Shown here: positions 25,267-32,418 of the stretch, one piece after another
Numbering within the stretch: the stretch's first letter is position 1
How the letters are laid out: the number at the start of each line of letters is the position of its first letter
DNA from: Anaerolineae bacterium
GTDB lineage: Bacteria > Chloroflexota > Anaerolineae > B4-G1 > SLSP01
DNA length: 34,184 bases
Assembly (NCBI GenBank): GCA_026991395.1
Contig: JALXBP010000084.1
Coordinates: 20,221-54,404 of the forward strand
Direction: 5' to 3'
Notes under the pieces: model-generated
What the model was told of the DNA's origin: nothing
The model's database searches: none
What the model saw: the letters and a program-made list of their open reading frames with translations, nothing else
Translations under genes and position numbers: made by a program

Positions 25267-27615
25267 TCACCTGGTAATCATGGGCAAGTAATTCTTATAT
25301 TGATATATCGAAGGCTTGGCACACCAGTCGAATTCGACAAAATCAAAATCGGCCTGAAGTGGGTTATCCTGCCATTCGTTTATCAGGTGAACACCAGCAT
25401 AGAGAGTATTGGCCGCGCTGAAATGAACATCCCCTACTTGGATCCAATCCGTACCAGTCCGACTATACCAAGCAGTGAAGCTGTTGTTATCTCGCTCGAA
25501 TCTGAGATACACATCAGAAGCAGAAAGTATAATATCTCCACTATCTGTATATGTACCACTAACACGATAAATAAACCGCAGATGCCCACCAGTCTTGAGT
25601 TCTAGCCTGATATAGTTATTTTCGTCTTGCCAGATGAGAAGGCCAGCACCCTGGTATTCATCAGGCACGGGCACAATTCTTACATGGGTTTGAACAACAA
25701 ACCTCCTTCCTACCGGCTGCAAGAGACGAGGAGCATTTAGATTGAGAAACAGATCGTGGCCACTGCCCGGAGTCATTAAGCGCAAGTAACCGGGATTCGC
25801 GGTCAGGCTGTAAGTGGAATCGGCCAACGGATCGACCCACAACCATCGCAAGTCAAGCATGGAAGTGTTGAAAAGATCGCAAAAGCCCGGCGGGAAAAAG
25901 TCGCTATCCCACAAGGTAACATACACTATATCGTCTTTCTCAAAAGTCTCTGCCCAAAGGTTGGCTCGACGATTGACATAGTTGAAGGTCAAGTTTAACC
26001 CTATTCGTCGACCATGCTGCAGAATCAGTCCAGTTTGGGAATTGTACGGAATGGCTATTTGGACAAGGTAGCCACTGCCGTAACTACGTGCATATCGACC
26101 AATGTCTGACTCCGTAATAAGTCTTCCAAACGGGTAGTTAGGGTCATCATCCCACATCGGATAGCCCTTGGTGGCAATGATGGTTTCACTGCTATCCCAA
26201 ATATGTGCCTTGCCTATAATCAAAGGGGCAGTTGGGTCTGAATAACTTGGGTCTATGTTGATCTCATAGTTATCTTTGCCGTGAAACCATCCATCAGCGT
26301 TGGCGTCAATCATAAGATGTATTTCCGCAAACCTATCAACCTGTATCATCAGGTAGAGATAGTTGCTATCCCAGTTGGCGTATACTGTGGAGGAAAAAGG
26401 CGCGTTTGCAGCATTGACACCGCTAATGAGTATATCCCAACCGGCAGGGTCCCCATTGAGCGGCAAGGTCTTCTCTGACATCTGTGTATTGATGCGATAC
26501 AGAGGTTCAAAATCATTGCCGTCCAAAGCTTTATCCCCATCTGTATCAGGAGCAGTCAGATCGGCGTTTCTGAAAAAACCCGCAATACTCTCTTCGAGAT
26601 CTCCATATCCATCTCCATCTGTATCAACAAGAGCTGTTGAACTTCCAAGGGACTGTTCCGTGATGGGCAGAGATGGATTTTGGTCTGGGACACCATCTCC
26701 GTCCGCATCAGGAGCCTGGATAATATCTCCCCAAGGAGGACGTAACACGAGCCAATTATCGGCTGGCCAGATTTTCATTCCATAGGCCCAAAAACTCCAG
26801 TTTTCCCCAAATGCACCTTCCAAATCCCAAGGGCGATCTGGAAAGAAATACTCAGGGTAGCCGCTGTTTTCCAGCATAAAGTCAATAGTATGCTGAATCT
26901 CGTGGGGAAACGCAGTAGAAAATACCTCTGCTCCAGACGGCTGAAATATCGGAATCTCTGTTATGCCGGTGAGACCCAGTTGCCAATAGATGCCCCCACC
27001 CAAGCCTCCATAGGCCGCTGGCAATGAGCCGTTGTTATGTGCCCATAGGTAATTGATGCTATCAAACTGATCCCTCTCGACTCCTCGATTCAACAGATCA
27101 GATTCAACAGATACGCCATCCCCATCATCATCAGTAGGATTCAACCAGTAGCCGCCATTCTGGTGTTGCGTGAACTCAGATGAGTCTTTATAATCATCGA
27201 TAATCATAAAAGTTAGATTAATATAGAATTTAAAATGAGACTGCCGCCAAATGAATCTGGCCGTGTTTGCAACATGCTGTTGAAGGAGATCAATATCACT
27301 TGAGCTTAATGTGCCAGCAGCCGTATTAGGATAAATTACGATAAGAGTGTCGAGCTCAGTGTATGCCGTCGTGCCAGAGGCTGCCTGGTAAGCAGACTGT
27401 GGAACCTGCAAGGGAGGAAATAAATAGGGGTTTCGAATTTCGATATAGCCTTGAGGTTGATCTATGGGAGCGTCAAATACCGCATAGATGTAGGGCGATC
27501 CTGCATTTGGCAGGTTATTTACGCTCGAAGTTGGCGTAACCTGCAAGCCAGTGAATAAGACTAATGCAAAAACTATTCGAAGATATTTGTGACTAAACAT
27601 TCTGATACTCCTCAT
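25267..27615 (-). CDS. Secreted HExxH metalloprotease-like protein with Ca-binding repeats, CBM9-like and concanavalin-like domains
   Basis: 782 residues. The signal peptide is near residues 5-25 (YLRIVFALVLFTGL); the ATG follows GAGGAG. The N-terminal 330 residues include FPHEIQHTID with the zinc motif H238EIQH242. Thrombospondin-3/EF-like calcium repeats follow (DADGDGVPDQNP, DTDGDGYGDLEE, DTDGDKALDGND). Residues about 400-560 look like a CBM9/DOMON-type domain (ANWDSNYLYLMIQVD, NYEINIDP). The last 200 residues are concanavalin-like (DUF1349 type: YQGAGLLIWQDENNYIRLEL, FTAWYSRTGTDWIQVG). The end NYLPMITR resembles the YLPLxxR tail common on secreted Chloroflexota proteins (from memory). It has no close operon partner, is AT-richer than the flanks, and lies between direct repeats A and B. 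Confidence 0.85.
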   Translation of the reverse strand: MRSIRMFSHKYLRIVFALVLFTGLQVTPTSSVNNLPNAGSPYIYAVFDAPIDQPQGYIEIRNPYLFPPLQVPQSAYQAASGTTAYTELDTLIVIYPNTAAGTLSSSDIDLLQQHVANTARFIWRQSHFKFYINLTFMIIDDYKDSSEFTQHQNGGYWLNPTDDDGDGVSVESDLLNRGVERDQFDSINYLWAHNNGSLPAAYGGLGGGIYWQLGLTGITEIPIFQPSGAEVFSTAFPHEIQHTIDFMLENSGYPEYFFPDRPWDLEGAFGENWSFWAYGMKIWPADNWLVLRPPWGDIIQAPDADGDGVPDQNPSLPITEQSLGSSTALVDTDGDGYGDLEESIAGFFRNADLTAPDTDGDKALDGNDFEPLYRINTQMSEKTLPLNGDPAGWDILISGVNAANAPFSSTVYANWDSNYLYLMIQVDRFAEIHLMIDANADGWFHGKDNYEINIDPSYSDPTAPLIIGKAHIWDSSETIIATKGYPMWDDDPNYPFGRLITESDIGRYARSYGSGYLVQIAIPYNSQTGLILQHGRRIGLNLTFNYVNRRANLWAETFEKDDIVYVTLWDSDFFPPGFCDLFNTSMLDLRWLWVDPLADSTYSLTANPGYLRLMTPGSGHDLFLNLNAPRLLQPVGRRFVVQTHVRIVPVPDEYQGAGLLIWQDENNYIRLELKTGGHLRFIYRVSGTYTDSGDIILSASDVYLRFERDNNSFTAWYSRTGTDWIQVGDVHFSAANTLYAGVHLINEWQDNPLQADFDFVEFDWCAKPSIYQYKNYLPMITR

Positions 27616-27625
27616 CTGCAGCGAT

Positions 27626-27696
27626 AAGCCACCAACGAAGCGGCGGATGAGCAGCCGGGCCGGGCAGTGAGCGGAGCGAAGGGGGTGACTTAAGGG
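27626..27696 (-). repeat. Cassette-border repeat B
   Basis: Its first 57 bases are related to repeat C at 30757-30812 (both read AAGCCACC..AAC then GCGGCGGATGAGC on the plus strand) and its last 49 to repeat A. On the minus strand it ends in GTTGGTG 15 bases before the metalloprotease ATG. It looks like a degenerate member of the attC-like family; I do not see a good complementary left arm. Confidence 0.6.
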
Positions 27697-27723
27697 TCTG
27701 CACCCGTACTGCGCGTCAGCCCA

Positions 27724-27936
27724 CTATGGACGGTTGGTTCCGCCACCAATACGGCTGCCCATCTCTCTTCCCCGCTCCCTGCCCGCTATCCAAATCGGAT
27801 ACCGCGCATTAGCACCCCGCGTTACCCGCTGCACCTTCCCCGTCGCCACCTCAGCCAGCCAGATGTCCGGCACGCCTCCCGCATCCGTGCTGAACGCCAG
27901 CCACTTAGAAGGTGTAGTGCTTCGCCGAATACACAA
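27724..27936 (-). pseudogene. Fragment of a TolB/PD40 beta-propeller protein
   Basis: The 70-codon frame contains about 40 residues of one and a half PD40 blades (KWLAFSTDAGGVPDIWLAEV then GKVQRVTRGANARYPIW). After YPIW the expected SPDG is lost and the frame continues into unrelated Arg/Gly-rich sequence. There is no ribosome-binding site. I read it as a relic of a larger gene, carried or truncated when the island formed. Confidence 0.55.
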
Positions 27937-27945
27937 ACCCTCGGC

Positions 27946-29280
27946 TTATTCCCCAAAGCGCCGGAGGAGTTGGTAGATAGCATTTGCGCCAAAACCGATT
28001 GCTTCAACGGGAATGCGTTCATCTACACCATGGATCACCTGGATGAAATCGAAATCTCTTGGAAGCTGCATCGGCACAAAACCGTAAGTTTGAATCCCCA
28101 AGCGAGCGAAGAAGCGCGCATCGGTAACCCCGCTCATCAAAAAAGGAACTGGAATCCCATCGGGATCGGCCTGACGCAAAATATCAGCCAGCAAATCAAA
28201 GAGGCCCATATCCGGTTCAGCCGGGCCGGGATCATAACGTATGACTTCGATCTCGACATCGTGGCCGACAATGCCGGTTAACTCCGAGATCAAGTCATCG
28301 GGGCTATAACCGGGAAGCAGCCGCCCATCGAGTCCAATAGACACTTCGCCTGGTATGACATTGATTTTGGAGCTTCCGTGCAGGACGGTCGGACTTACCG
28401 TGTTGTGCAAAAGGGGATCAAATGGACGGCTATGTTCCCCCATTGCATCCAGCACCATGTTCGTGAATAGTGGGTTCGTCAATTGACCGAGAACGAGTTT
28501 CTTCACTCCCCCACTTGCCGATGCCACGGCATCGAACATGAGCCGCGCGGCTGGTGTGATATGCACCGGCAGACGATTCTCATCCAACAGCCGAAGGACC
28601 TGAGACAACTTCGCCATCGCTCCTCCACGGACGGGTATTGCCCCGTGTCCACCAGTACCGCGCACTGTCATGTTCAGCCAGCACAATTGTTTCTCCGCAA
28701 TCATAATAGGGTAGAAACGTTGTTTGCCAACATAGAAGGTAAATCCACCGAATTCTCCTATGGCATATTTGATTCCTTCGAACACTTTGGGGTGATTCTC
28801 GACCAGATACCTCGAACCAAAATCGCTGCCTGCCTCCTCGTCGCTGACAATCGCAAGGACTACATCTCCGGGCAATTTCAAGGCATCCCCTTTTGCCCGC
28901 AAAAAGGCAGCCAGCATCATGGCTACTCCGCCCTTCATATCAAGAGCACCACGTCCCCACACAAATCCATCGCTCACTTCACCGGCAAACGGGGGATGCT
29001 GCCATGGCTGATTCTCCGTTGTCACAACGTCTATGTGTCCGTATAGCAATAACGGAGGTGCGTTGCCCATCCCCGGCAATCGTGCGATCAAATTGGGGCG
29101 CTCAGGCGTTTTGCCGAGAATGGTCGTTTTGATCCCGGCTTCGGCCAGCAGGCCGTTGATAAAGGAGATGCATTCAGCCTCGTTGCCAGGCGGATTGGTG
29201 GTATCGAATCGGATAAGGCGCTGGAGCAGCTCTGCGGGGCGCTCATAGATGGCCGACCGGTTGCGTTTATTAGATGTCAA
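27946..29280 (-). CDS. M20-family metallopeptidase (ArgE/DapE/carboxypeptidase-like)
   Basis: 444 residues from a TTG start at 29280, well supported by AAAGGAGG eight bases upstream. It is a cytoplasmic di-zinc amidohydrolase. Metal and catalytic residues are visible: GHIDVV (H82, D84), GALDMKGG (D114), SDEEAGSD (E148/E149) and the late histidine in VIHGVDERIP. The dimerisation domain includes GTGGHGAIPVRGG. The exact substrate (N-acyl amino acid or dipeptide) cannot be told. It lies 25 bases after the second histidine phosphatase gene, so the two form one unit, probably a single cassette downstream of the attC-like site at 29930. Composition is nearer to the chromosome than that of the Abi_C gene. 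Confidence 0.9.
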   Translation of the reverse strand: MTSNKRNRSAIYERPAELLQRLIRFDTTNPPGNEAECISFINGLLAEAGIKTTILGKTPERPNLIARLPGMGNAPPLLLYGHIDVVTTENQPWQHPPFAGEVSDGFVWGRGALDMKGGVAMMLAAFLRAKGDALKLPGDVVLAIVSDEEAGSDFGSRYLVENHPKVFEGIKYAIGEFGGFTFYVGKQRFYPIMIAEKQLCWLNMTVRGTGGHGAIPVRGGAMAKLSQVLRLLDENRLPVHITPAARLMFDAVASASGGVKKLVLGQLTNPLFTNMVLDAMGEHSRPFDPLLHNTVSPTVLHGSSKINVIPGEVSIGLDGRLLPGYSPDDLISELTGIVGHDVEIEVIRYDPGPAEPDMGLFDLLADILRQADPDGIPVPFLMSGVTDARFFARLGIQTYGFVPMQLPRDFDFIQVIHGVDERIPVEAIGFGANAIYQLLRRFGE

Positions 29281-29305
29281 GGCAACAGCCTCCTTTTTCC
29301 CTCTA

Positions 29306-29878
29306 TCATTCGAGTATTGATACCACCTTAGCCGATGGCATATTCATGACTATTGCCGTAGGCATCTTCAATTGCTTCCAGAACTCAAAGGGGGTTACTC
29401 CTCGTACTACTCGGCTAACATACAAACTCATCACCGTCCCATGCGACACGATGACCATATCGTATCCCGTTCCCTGTTTCCAACAATCTGCTATCGCTTT
29501 CTCTATACGCTCTGATGCTTGCAATGCGGTTTCCAGGCCAAAAACTTTCTCTGTCGGATGTTCATAAAACTTTCGCAACATCTCGTCAAAACCATCTCCT
29601 ACCCAACCTACGTTACGACGATCGTGTTCTCGTAGCCCTTCATGTACAGCAACTGGCACATTGTCCAATTGCGAAGCCAGAATTCTTGCCGTTTCCTGCG
29701 CTTTATTCTCTGGACTCGTAAAAATGATCTTGATTGTATAGGTCTCGAGGTTCTCGGCTAATTGAAGGCACCGCCTCCGTCCTTCATCCGACAAATGCCA
29801 TTGGAAGGAAGGAACGGCGGGATCAACTTCTGGGATCGAATGACGGACAAGGATCAGATTTGACAAGCCGGGCTCCAT
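29306..29878 (-). CDS. Histidine phosphatase superfamily protein, island 2 (RHS variant)
   Basis: 190 residues. The phosphohistidine motif is LVRHSIPE (R12, H13), with Ser replacing the usual Gly. FTSPENKAQETA carries the second motif but with Asn-Lys where an Arg is common. GLREHDRR supplies the acid region, and VSHGTVM holds the second histidine (H146). Catalysis is plausible but the changes may alter specificity. The ATG at 29878 has AGGAG 13 bases upstream, rather far. It follows the attC-like GTTAGGC end by 52 bases and precedes the M20 gene. It is the same superfamily as the island 1 phosphatase but only distantly similar. Confidence 0.8.
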   Translation of the reverse strand: MEPGLSNLILVRHSIPEVDPAVPSFQWHLSDEGRRRCLQLAENLETYTIKIIFTSPENKAQETARILASQLDNVPVAVHEGLREHDRRNVGWVGDGFDEMLRKFYEHPTEKVFGLETALQASERIEKAIADCWKQGTGYDMVIVSHGTVMSLYVSRVVRGVTPFEFWKQLKMPTAIVMNMPSAKVVSILE

Positions 29879-29929
29879 TATACGATTCTTTCTCCTGTTT
29901 ACACCGGAGAGCGTCTACTGGTACTGCCT

Positions 29930-30038
29930 GCCTAACAATAGCGTCAGCGGCGCGGCGAGTTTGTCCAGAAGCATTGCGGCTCGAAGTCGTCTGGTTGTCC
30001 CACAGCGAAGCTGCTGTCCGCTGCAGACGTGGTTGGGT
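29930..30038 (-). repeat. attC-like recombination site between Abi_C and histidine phosphatase genes
   Basis: On the minus strand it begins with ACCCAAC (30038-30032), 12 bases after the Abi_C stop, and ends with GTTAGGC (29936-29930). These fit the integron core rules RYYYAAC and GTTRRRY. The outer arms pair imperfectly (CGTC-TGC-AGCGG against CCGCTGACG), with small internal hairpins (ACAGC ... GCTGT and CCAGA ... TCTGG). Length 109 bases, within the attC range. ACCCAAC is the exact complement of the GTTGGGT that precedes the Abi_C gene at 30768-30762, as expected for the two ends of one cassette. Confidence 0.6.
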
Positions 30039-30049
30039 GACATCGTTTT

Positions 30050-30745
30050 TTAATCTCCGTCCGCAAAACGTTCTTGGTAGGTTTCCAACAAAAATAATCC
30101 AATTGTCGTCAACGCATTTACAGCAAGCCTAGCATGTCTTCTACCTAGCCGATACTGATGATGCCCTTTTCCATGAAAATCACTGTATTTTGTCCGCAAT
30201 GTTGCTATTCCCGCACCTACGTTCACTAAACCGCCAAGTATGCGTTTGATATCACTGTCAGCATGGTTTTCAGGAGACAATTGCATCTTGCGGAAAACCG
30301 CTTTTTGAAGCGACTGAAGACTCTCGTCTTTAGGGTACGCTTCGTCAAATGAATCAAGGATAGCTTTACAAATGCTCTCTAATGTTGTAGAAGCAAGACC
30401 GATTGCGCTTTCTGGGCGTACATCTACATCTCGTAATGCTTTGTCAAAGTCTCTCTTCGCATGTGCATATGCTGACCCATCCAATAAGCTCCGCAAATGG
30501 ATTGCACCGGTAATTTCACTGGATGGAATATCAAGCCCTAAATCCAGAGCAATTTGCGTGACAATGCTATCATCCACATTACTCAACAACTCTTTCACAT
30601 AAACCCATTTGCTGTGAACCATTGCAGCACCGTCATTCGCAATACCAAAGCCACCAAGATAAACGTTGATGTCTGTGGTTGTCATTGTGCTTTGAAGACG
30701 GCGACCTATTTGATCAATTAGATTGAAGCGGTCTATCTTTCTCAT
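30050..30745 (-). CDS. Abortive-infection family protein (Abi_C/AbiJ-like)
   Basis: 231 residues. The C-terminal half matches the Abi_C domain: STTLESICKAILDSF near 120-134, YPKDESLQSLQKAV near 137-150, KRILGGLVNVGAGIATLRTKYSDFHGKG at about 167-194, and RRHARLAVNALTTIGLFLLET at the end. R184 and H191 (Rx6H) would be the HEPN-like RNase residues. The N-terminal 100 residues are not recognised and may sense the trigger. No clear ribosome-binding site precedes the ATG at 30745, which lies 17 bases after the GTTGGGT border. It is the first gene behind the island 2 promoter and the only gene in its putative cassette. Role inferred: phage-triggered growth arrest. Confidence 0.82.
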   Translation of the reverse strand: MRKIDRFNLIDQIGRRLQSTMTTTDINVYLGGFGIANDGAAMVHSKWVYVKELLSNVDDSIVTQIALDLGLDIPSSEITGAIHLRSLLDGSAYAHAKRDFDKALRDVDVRPESAIGLASTTLESICKAILDSFDEAYPKDESLQSLQKAVFRKMQLSPENHADSDIKRILGGLVNVGAGIATLRTKYSDFHGKGHHQYRLGRRHARLAVNALTTIGLFLLETYQERFADGD

Positions 30746-30761
30746 ACAACTGAATTAAGCC

Positions 30762-30850
30762 ACCCAACAGGGCGGCGGATGAGCGGCCTGGCCGGGCGGC
30801 GAGCGTAGCGAGCCAAGTCCGGCCAAGTCCGTTCCATCCGCCAGTCAGGC
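30762..30850 (-). repeat. attC-like palindromic site upstream of Abi_C (contains repeat C)
   Basis: On the minus strand GCCTGAC (30850-30844) is followed by a long imperfect stem, with GGCGGATG pairing CATCCGCC, TGGCCGG pairing CCGGCCA, and an apex of GCTCGCTACGCTCGC. It ends in GTTGGGT (30768-30762). Length 89 bases, typical of attC. GCCTGAC departs from RYYYAAC at one base. Plus-strand 30757-30812 is related to repeat B. A further GTTAGGC sits at 30879-30873 in an 8-bp palindrome (GCAGCCTA ACTG TAGGCTGC) and could be an attI-like or older cassette end. Confidence 0.6.
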
Positions 30851-30906
30851 ATTGCTCGCTCCGCTCGCGGCAGCCTAACTGTAGGCTGCAAATCTGTTCC
30901 ATATAC

Positions 30907-31021
30907 TCCATGACGCAGCACAACTGCCGCATTCGAAACGTCTCGGCAGCGTCGGGTATGCCTCCGACATCTTGCACCACGCCCCAAGCAAAATATATCC
31001 TACCTTCAGAAGACTGTCAAG
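30907..31021 (-). repeat. Island 2 leader, homologous to the island 1 leader
   Basis: It shares three ordered blocks with 18815-18975, the strongest being 30979-31021 (37 of 43). No gene is seen between 30746 and 31043; the short listed minus ORFs at 30714 and 30742 run through the palindromes and have no support. Confidence 0.75.
30992..31020 (-). promoter_or_regulatory. Sigma-70 promoter of accessory island 2
   Basis: On the minus strand TTGACA (31020-31015), a 17-base spacer, TATATT (30997-30992). It is about 245 bases upstream of Abi_C. It stands back to back with the plus-strand promoter at 31044. Confidence 0.8.
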
Positions 31022-31043
31022 CAAAACTACGCTATCCCTTCAT

Positions 31044-31072
31044 TTGACAAGAGGGACGCCCTCTCCTACAAT
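31044..31072 (+). promoter_or_regulatory. Sigma-70 promoter of the eRF1-like gene
   Basis: TTGACA (31044-31049), a 17-base spacer, TACAAT (31067-31072). The start codon is about 175 bases downstream, leaving a long leader. Confidence 0.8.
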
Positions 31073-31102
31073 GGAAGCAGGTGAGGAGAGAGACGATGAT
31101 CG

Positions 31103-31165
31103 AACTCGGTGATCGAGCGAAGCGGGCACTTTGTCGCAAAGCGCCCGCTTTGTCTTGCCGAGAAA
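31103..31165 (+). promoter_or_regulatory. Structured leader with terminator-like hairpin (possible attenuator)
   Basis: AAGCGGGC-A-CTTTG / CAAAG-C-GCCCGCTT forms a 13-bp stem with one mismatch and a TCG loop (31120-31150), followed by TGTCTTG, so TTTGTCTT closes it. CTCGG and CCGAG can close an outer stem. AAAGGAGG follows at 31163. An upstream start codon (ATG at 31096 after AGGAGAGAGACG) precedes the hairpin. Together this resembles a translation- or ligand-controlled attenuator, but no known riboswitch class is recognised. Confidence 0.45.
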
Positions 31166-31247
31166 GGAGGTGTCACGAGGTCGAGGGCCTCCTCAGCCCA
31201 CGGGCGATCGTCCCACGATGCCAATCCCTACAAGAAAGGATGGTACC

Positions 31248-32351
31248 ATGTTCGACGAAGCGTTGCTGCGAGAGTTGGCCGTGCTACAGGCCCGGGGACC
31301 GATCCTCAGCCTCTACCTGGACGTGGACCCGACGCGCAAGAGTCCGGATGAGTACAAGCTGGTGCTGCGCGATCTCCTCCACCAGGTGGAAGGCGAGGCC
31401 GATGCCGAGGACATCGAAGCCGTTCGGCGCTACGTGGAGCTGGAATACGATTGGTCGGGGCGCGGATTGGTCCTCTTCTCCCGACAGGCGGAGCATCTCT
31501 GGTATGCCCTTCCCCTTGCCGTCCCCGTCCGCTCCGGCGTTACGGTGGCGACCAAGCCCTACATCTCCCCCCTGGTGGAACTGGACGGCATCTACGGGCG
31601 CTACGCCGTCGCGATGATCGATCGGCAGGGCGGGCGCTTCTACCTCTTCCAGATGGGCGAGCTAAGCGCGCAGGATGGCTACCTGGGCGAGGAGGTGCGC
31701 GGCTCACGCAAGGGACGCGGCTCCTCGATGGTCGGCATGCGCGGCGGTGCGCCGACCTCCGGTCGCCGCGAGGAGGAGGTCATCCAGCGCAACCTGAAGG
31801 AGACGGCGCAGGCGCTGGAGGAGTTCTGCCGCCTCCACAAGCCCCGTCGACTCCTCGTGGCGGGGACGGAGCACACGGTGGCGCAGTTCGTCGAGGTGCT
31901 GCCGCCCACGCTGCGCCAAATCCTCATCGGCACCTTCAACGCCGATATGGGCGCGGGCGAGGTGGAGGTGCGCCGGGAATCGCTCCGCCTCCTCGCGGAA
32001 CAGCAGGCGGCACGCAAGCAGGCGCTGGTGGAGGCCGTCTTCACGGCGGCGGCCAAAGGCTCCAACGGCGTCATCCGCCTCGACGAGACGCTGAGCGCCG
32101 CCCACGAGGGGCGTATCCAGGTGCTCCTCATCGAGCGCGGCTTCCATCGGCCCGGCTACCGCTGCGATGGCTGCGGCTACCTCACCACCCAGACGCTGGA
32201 GCGCTGCCCCTTCTGCGGCGGCACCTTCCTCGAAATCCCCGATGCCGCCGAGGCGGTCGTCACGCAGGTGGTGGAAAAGGGCGGCACGGTGGAGGTGGTG
32301 GACGACGGCGCGATGGGCGAGGCCCACATCGGGGCGCTCTTGCGCTACTAA
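31248..32351 (+). CDS. Bacterial eRF1-like protein (baeRF/Vms1-like family)
   Basis: 367 residues from the ATG at 31248, which follows AAAGGA. The listed ORF from 31131 adds unlikely leader sequence. The domain order matches bacterial eRF1-like proteins: an N-terminal domain (ILSLYLDVDPTR, residues 19-30), a central domain with AVAMIDRQGGRFYLFQMGE, a flexible basic loop with a GGA triplet (RGGAPTSGRR, about 165-174) where the Vms1/eRF1 catalytic GGQ-like loop would be, an RNase H-like part (RRLLVAGTEHTVAQFVEVLP) and a C-terminal L7Ae-like domain. A zinc ribbon is inserted near the end (C306DGC309 ... C320PFC323). Likely role: releasing peptides or tRNA at stalled ribosomes. Regulation by the structured leader is possible. 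Confidence 0.75.
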   Translation: MFDEALLRELAVLQARGPILSLYLDVDPTRKSPDEYKLVLRDLLHQVEGEADAEDIEAVRRYVELEYDWSGRGLVLFSRQAEHLWYALPLAVPVRSGVTVATKPYISPLVELDGIYGRYAVAMIDRQGGRFYLFQMGELSAQDGYLGEEVRGSRKGRGSSMVGMRGGAPTSGRREEEVIQRNLKETAQALEEFCRLHKPRRLLVAGTEHTVAQFVEVLPPTLRQILIGTFNADMGAGEVEVRRESLRLLAEQQAARKQALVEAVFTAAAKGSNGVIRLDETLSAAHEGRIQVLLIERGFHRPGYRCDGCGYLTTQTLERCPFCGGTFLEIPDAAEAVVTQVVEKGGTVEVVDDGAMGEAHIGALLRY

Positions 32352-32372
32352 AAAGCTGCAACTCCACAGACG

Positions 32373-32399
32373 AAGCCCCCAGGGAATCCCTGGGGGCTT
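32373..32399. terminator. Perfect 27-base palindrome after the eRF1-like gene
   Basis: AAGCCCCCAGGGA, a single A, then its exact complement. It gives a very stable hairpin but has no T tract, so it may stall or process the message between the eRF1-like gene and the small membrane protein gene. Confidence 0.55.
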
Positions 32400-32418
32400 G
32401 CGTGAAAGGCGAATCACG

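Noticed and set aside
25128-27696. Insertion sequence bounded by repeats A and B
   Set aside because: The repeats are direct and about 49 bases, with no transposase between them; a cassette-border or recombination repeat fits better.
30714-30987. Two short minus ORFs upstream of Abi_C
   Set aside because: They translate the palindromic attC-like site and leader; no ribosome-binding site and no conserved motif.
31096-31617. Plus ORF starting at the leader ATG with a good ribosome-binding site
   Set aside because: Beyond 31248 it is out of frame with the eRF1-like gene and Trp/Ser/Arg-rich, so it is not a real long protein; only a role of its start in leader control is kept as a possibility.
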